Source: Lichtheimia corymbifera B2541 (taxonomy: Eukaryota; Mucoromycota; Mucoromycetes; Mucorales; Lichtheimiaceae). From it: 64,000 nt of DNA. Shown here one piece after another: positions 60,301 through 64,000 of this stretch. Position 1 is the first letter of the stretch; each line of letters starts with the position of its first letter. The position numbers and the translations under genes were made by a program. The notes beneath the pieces are model-generated. The model was not told the DNA's origin and did no database searches. It saw nothing but the letters and a program-made list of their open reading frames with translations. The stretch covers positions 1-64,000 of the forward strand of contig JNEU01001148.1 in the NCBI GenBank assembly GCA_000697475.1, read 5' to 3'.

Positions 60301-61254
60301 TTACTTGAAGGTCTTGCCGCCAGCGAAACCATCGACTTCCCAAGCCATGTATTTGTAGATCTCGTCCTTTTTCTCCTCATACTGGGAAGGTTCAATCTTG
60401 ACAAAGTCCTATGAATCATAGGCAGCTGCATCATAAATCTCGTAAGGCACTTCTTGGCCACGGATGATAAAGTAACCCGGGATGGCATTGTTGTTGTTGG
60501 TACCCGTGACGACCATGGAAGCAAAGGCGTACTTACGAGCACGCTCAAGACGAGCAAAGAAGCCGCCAATCAAATCGTTGGACATGAAGATAAGTGTCAA
60601 TTCATCATTGTACTTGTAAGTTGCTTTCCAGATGGACCATCCTTCAGGATCAAAGTGTTCCCAGAACCATTTCATGGCCACATCGGTATCATTGTTGCTA
60701 TAAGTGCGTTCCCAGTCATCAAGGATAAAGTTGCTCTTGGGCAAGAGATCCAAAGCCGACTTTGGTTTGGGCGTATCATCAGCAGGAGGAGAAGCAGCGG
60801 CCTTTTTCTTTGGCTTTTCTTCCTTTTTGTCTTGCTTGGGAGGTACATTCTTAAGTCCCTTTTCACAGTACTTGAAATCACCAATGACGGATATAAAGTG
60901 AGGCTTGTTGACCACCGTGTTAAAGTAGCGGACGACGTTCTTGTAGGGGGCACGGAATTCCTTGTCACAAAGCAAATTGAAAGGTCTCACGAGTGAACAC
61001 ACCATCACAATGTCGGTATAAGTGACATCTTCTCCGACAAGATAGGTCTTGGATTCCAAACTCTTGTTCAATGCACTCAAAGAACGCTGAAGCTTTTGAA
61101 TCGAGCTCTCAACATTGGGCTTGATATATTGAGCATAACCGAGCAGAGGTGCAACCCATCCATATACATGTTGACTGATCTCATTATCGGAAAAATCACC
61201 CACAATTCCCATCATGGTCATCATCGTCGTCTCTATATCTATAAAAGCAGGCGT
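60301..61254 (-). pseudogene. eEF1B-gamma copy 1, 5'-truncated with an in-frame stop
   Basis: eEF1B-gamma is the glutathione-transferase-like scaffold subunit of the factor that recharges eEF1A with GTP. Here the frame runs 61224 to a TAG at 60409-60411. It covers the GST C-terminal region (LVGEDVTYTDIVMVCSLVRP), a Lys-rich linker (KQDKKEEKPKKKAAA) and most of the conserved C-terminal domain (LPKSNFILDDWERTYSNND, FWEHFDPEGWS). The TAG stands where copy 2 has TAC (Tyr). After it the frame stays open for about 35 more codons to the ancestral TAA at 60301 (MAWEVDGFAGGKTFK). The N-terminal GST domain is missing: at about 61235 there is a splice-acceptor-like TTTTATAG, and repeat R4 begins some 20 bp further on. 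It may be dead, or yield a short protein. Confidence 0.75.
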
Positions 61255-62711
61255 GAATTAGGATGCTTTAACGAACGCAAAGTGACAAAAGAGACAAGAG
61301 CGTCTCGATACGATCATATGCGTGATCCAGTCTTGTTTTCCGACCTTCAAATGTCTATTCCCATTTTCAATCCAGAAACCAACCGATTGGCCCACATCTT
61401 GCACATACGAACTTATAGGAGGATCATGGTTTAAGTATACTGATTCCAATATGTATTCATTTAATGTAAGCGTTTATCGAGTAAATAAGACTAGGGGACA
61501 ATATATCCAAACTATATAGGTATGGGTGAAACTATCATTGTGGCATTGTATCCTTGGTTGCTGCCGTCATAAATATCTTCATCCATGGTCGCGGAATAGC
61601 TGTTGCATGATTTGACTTGAATATTGCGATATCATCCGTAGCTGTAAACCACCTTCTTCAAGGATACTTGTAACTCTCCTCAACAATACCATTCCATCCA
61701 TCATCATCCTCACCCGTATCCACGTGATATGATCCTTCGTCATTGCTAACGACGCGACAAGTAACCAAAGCAGCATTCCTGGATTTCTCATCACTACACT
61801 TGATTGCATCCATCCATCAAATCCATTGCAAGTCCAATATGTGATTGCTGCTGATATGCTTCCTTCCCATCCGGCTGTTGGTCAAGCACTTGCTTGGTCA
61901 CTGCCCATCGCTGCTCAACCATGTGAAGATTGCTTGTATTGTTGTGTAGTTTGTACTTGATAGCTGATATGGCATCATCCATAGGGGTTCGTGTGGCAAG
62001 CTACTACACGTAAATAAAGCTGCTTCTTACAATGGCTATCTGGTGTTGACGAAAAAAAGGTTGCAAGGCATATTGCTGCAAGTAACATGTGACAATGGAA
62101 TAAAGACCTTGCTAATATCAGCTGCTGTTACGTTTGGTCGTGTAGAGGAGTGTGCAAGGGCGTGTGTTGTAGTAGGCTGACAAGGTTGTGAATGCTGTTC
62201 GAGGCAATGAGTAAAGATTTTGCTAGTAGTAACTGCAGCAATGAATGCTGTTACGATTGGTTGTGGCAGAGGATTGTACAAGAGAAGGTGAAGTGTCAAG
62301 AAACGCAGGTGTTGTAATGAGGTGCACACGCCATGCATTTGCCATTCAGTCAAAGACAATCGGATCAAGACAATTGTAGGATAGATATGATGGGTTGAAG
62401 CAGGGCAACCGTTCGCTGGTAGTGATTGTACTTGAATGGGGCAACAGTTGAGAGTTGGGAGGAAGAGAAAATAAGGGTGGAAGTGGAAGAGCTGGAAATT
62501 AAATAGGTCGGACCCAGTGAGACAAATCCATGCACACTGTAAATTGATCCATGATCTTGAGATTGCTCACCTTGACTTCAAATTTGCACACAAGATGCTC
62601 TTGGACATGCTGATCAACTTTGTATTAATAAAAAACCTATGCTTCATTTGAAATTTTTGGGTGGGAGGGTGTAATGTGGGATTGACTATGCTGGACGAAA
62701 TCGGGGTACAT
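61255..62711 (+). repeat. Dispersed repeat family, copy R4 (shortest)
   Basis: Leader (61262-62000) similar to R2 and R3, the tandem-duplicated block (related strings at about 62089 and 62206), the unique stretch, and a single monomer box at 62610. It breaks off at about 62707, directly where the second GNAT/eEF1B-gamma block begins, and starts where the first block ends, so it fills exactly the gap between the two copies. Confidence 0.75.
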
Positions 62712-62761
62712 AGCGACGCGTTGAAATGATCCACCCATTATCTATACAATACATAGAATGG

Positions 62762-63098
62762 AAGCTTGTTGTATCATGACATATCTCACGTTTGTCACTC
62801 TGCTTCCTTATCATCCGAGTGGGGATTCCATTATCATCTGAGTGAAGGTTTACTGGGTTTACTAGCCGAATCCACCTATTATTGCTATATATACGTACAC
62901 GCTCCATCACTGTATCACACAGACCACCTCGGTATACTCCTTTAGGAAGCGCACACAGACACGGCCCCTTTAACCACCATCATCCATTAAGATATAAATA
63001 CGCTCAACAACCACCACTTGAATAAAGGATTGTAATCATCTTTTTGAGTCTCGTGGTTCTATTGTCTCCCGTCTTTATAAGTGATATGTTACAAAGCT
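62762..63098 (+). mobile_element. Solo LTR, copy 2, with 5-bp target duplication
   Basis: LTR 62767-63093 (327 bp) starts TGTTGTATC and ends GATATGTTACA, flanked by AAGCT at 62762-62766 and 63094-63098. TATAAATA is at 62993-63000 and AATAAA at 63021-63026. It is clearly the same family as the LTR at 59811 but sits downstream of the GNAT stop instead of upstream of its start. The corresponding place in block 1 (GGAAGCTGATAG near 59162) has a single AAGCT and no insert. Confidence 0.9.
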
Positions 63099-63131
63099 GA
63101 TATGTAGAATAAACGTGTACATCTACTACTG

Positions 63132-63668
63132 CTAAATGAGAGACATGCTCATGATGTGATCCGTTTCCGGTTTGTTCCCAAGCATAACGTTACGAACACC
63201 AACTTTGCGGAAACCTTGCTTTTCATAAAACTTGATGGCATTGGGGTTGTAGTCGGATACACAGAGCCACATGATCTTTTTGCCCATCTTGGTCGCAGTG
63301 GCAACGCATTCGGCAAGTAGCCTTTTGCCCAGACCCATACCTGCCCATTGTTTATGGACGTAAAGCCGCTGCAGCTCGATAGCATCATCCTCTGAATCGC
63401 CCACAAAGTCGTAGTATACATGCTTGGTTTGTCGCAACTGGCAATAGGCCACAGGTTGGTTACTCTCCGGGTCGAATGCCATATACGCGGTCATCGCGGG
63501 ATCGTTCAATTCCTTGGTTTGAATATCAGGTCTGTAGTTTTCATCCAGGTAAAGCTCGAGATTCTCAGGCGTGTTGTCGTTGGCAAAGGTATCTGCAAAC
63601 AAACGAGCACCCAGTTCAGAAAGAATCTTGGCGTAGGTGACATCAATCTTTACAATTTTGGTATCCAT
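63132..63668 (-). CDS. GNAT-family N-acetyltransferase, copy 2
   Basis: Single exon, 178 aa, start MDTKIVKIDVTYAKIL. Motif A is LYVHKQWAGMGLGKRLL; motif B NAIKFYEKQGFRKVG. About 36 residues differ from copy 1 plus a two-residue insertion, and the frame is intact, so both copies look functional. Differences cluster in the N-terminal third and the last 25 residues, outside the acetyl-CoA site, which fits relaxed or altered substrate choice. Confidence 0.9.
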   Translation of the reverse strand: MDTKIVKIDVTYAKILSELGARLFADTFANDNTPENLELYLDENYRPDIQTKELNDPAMTAYMAFDPESNQPVAYCQLRQTKHVYYDFVGDSEDDAIELQRLYVHKQWAGMGLGKRLLAECVATATKMGKKIMWLCVSDYNPNAIKFYEKQGFRKVGVRNVMLGNKPETDHIMSMSLI

Positions 63669-63845
63669 GTAGTAGTGATGAAAGAGAAAAAGAGAGGAAT
63701 TGGATACGTAAGCTATCTATAAAAGCTATTCATCTGATCAACATCGCCACGTTTTGATCATTTGACAAAGAATCAATTGACCTTTTATTGCAAATCATAG
63801 GCACTGCACTACTACTACATCAACAACAACTACTACTTTTTTGGT

Positions 63846-64000
63846 TTACTTGAAGATCTTGCCGTCAGCAAAGCCATCGACCTCCCAAGCCATATACTTG
63901 TAAATCTCGTCCTTTTTCTCCTCATACTGGGAAGGTTCGATCTTGACAAATTCGTAAGAATCATAATCAGCGGCATCGTAAATCTCGTAAGGCACTTCTT
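63846..64000 (-). CDS. eEF1B-gamma copy 2, C-terminal end (partial)
   Basis: The last 51 codons of eEF1B-gamma, running off the right edge; stop TAA at 63846-63848. It reads EVPYEIYDAADYDSYEFVK, then MAWEVDGFADGKIFK, uninterrupted where copy 1 has a stop. This is probably the intact gene for the translation-factor subunit, but the rest is outside the window. Confidence 0.9.
   Translation of the reverse strand, partial: EVPYEIYDAADYDSYEFVKIEPSQYEEKKDEIYKYMAWEVDGFADGKIFK

Larger units (their letters stand above)
59111..61254. repeat. Duplicated GNAT/eEF1B-gamma block, copy 1
   Basis: Matches 62712-64000 from the shared GCGACGCGTT onward: same order and orientation of a GNAT gene and an eEF1B-gamma gene. 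GNAT proteins are about 80% identical by my count. The copies differ by a solo LTR at a different position in each. Confidence 0.9.
62712..64000. repeat. Duplicated GNAT/eEF1B-gamma block, copy 2 (cut by window end)
   Basis: Begins at the shared GCGACGCGTT and contains a solo LTR, GNAT copy 2 and the 3' end of eEF1B-gamma copy 2. The rest lies beyond the window. Confidence 0.9.

Overview
This is nuclear DNA of a filamentous fungus. Most genes are split by many short introns (mostly about 45-90 nt, GT-AG with a few GC-AG). Gene spacing is tight, and the gene set is that of an early-diverging fungus: a DPP8/9-type dipeptidyl peptidase, calpain-7/PalB, a NIPA-type Mg transporter, an ANKRD40-like protein and a paraoxonase-like enzyme, next to ordinary fungal housekeeping genes. 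A member of Mucoromycota (Mucorales) fits best; that is inferred from intron style and gene content, not from a marker gene. I found no tRNA, rRNA or CRISPR array and no intact transposase or reverse transcriptase.

Layout: 1-3170 is gene-poor and holds repeat copy R1. 3433-17399 holds RMT2, RPL28 (minus), an ANKRD40-like gene, a coiled-coil protein with a glutaredoxin-like C-terminus, FMC1, a DDHD phospholipase (minus) and cytosolic aspartyl-tRNA synthetase (minus). 17744-25013 holds an unrecognised gene, the DPP8/9-like peptidase (minus) and glycine-cleavage H protein. 25400-35781 holds calpain-7/PalB (23 exons), a short ribophorin-II/Swp1-like OST subunit, Nas2/PSMD9, a GPI-type surface protein, a paraoxonase-like enzyme and UBC4/5. 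36516-47500 holds a phytanoyl-CoA dioxygenase-like gene, ARG1, TRM82, a NIPA transporter, a long coiled-coil protein and the SNARE Sec9.

From 47.5 kb the window changes character. Two more repeat copies (R2 and R3) surround an NmrA-like gene. They are followed by a possible BLOC-1 subunit, an F-box/LRR protein, and a GNAT acetyltransferase plus eEF1B-gamma block that is duplicated (59.11-61.25 kb and 62.71-64.00 kb, the second copy cut by the window end). Copy R4 of the repeat lies exactly between the two blocks.

The genes are housekeeping functions rather than one pathway: translation (RPL28, DPS1, eEF1B-gamma, TRM82, RMT2), protein turnover and sorting (UBC4, Nas2, F-box, DPP, calpain, Sec9, OST), and mitochondria and amino acids (FMC1, GCV3, ARG1). 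Many neighbours are convergent with about 100-240 bp between stop codons.

The least ordinary features are: (i) a dispersed repeat family whose monomers keep a 193/167/162-bp spacing at separate loci, one locus with two 518-bp fold-back units; (ii) two solo LTRs of one family, each with a 5-bp target duplication and each missing from the matching site in the other copy of the duplicated block; (iii) a calpain gene with a 4-nt microexon and two GC-AG introns; (iv) an eEF1B-gamma copy that is 5'-truncated and carries an in-frame stop. All exon joins are by eye, from splice consensus, reading phase and family similarity.
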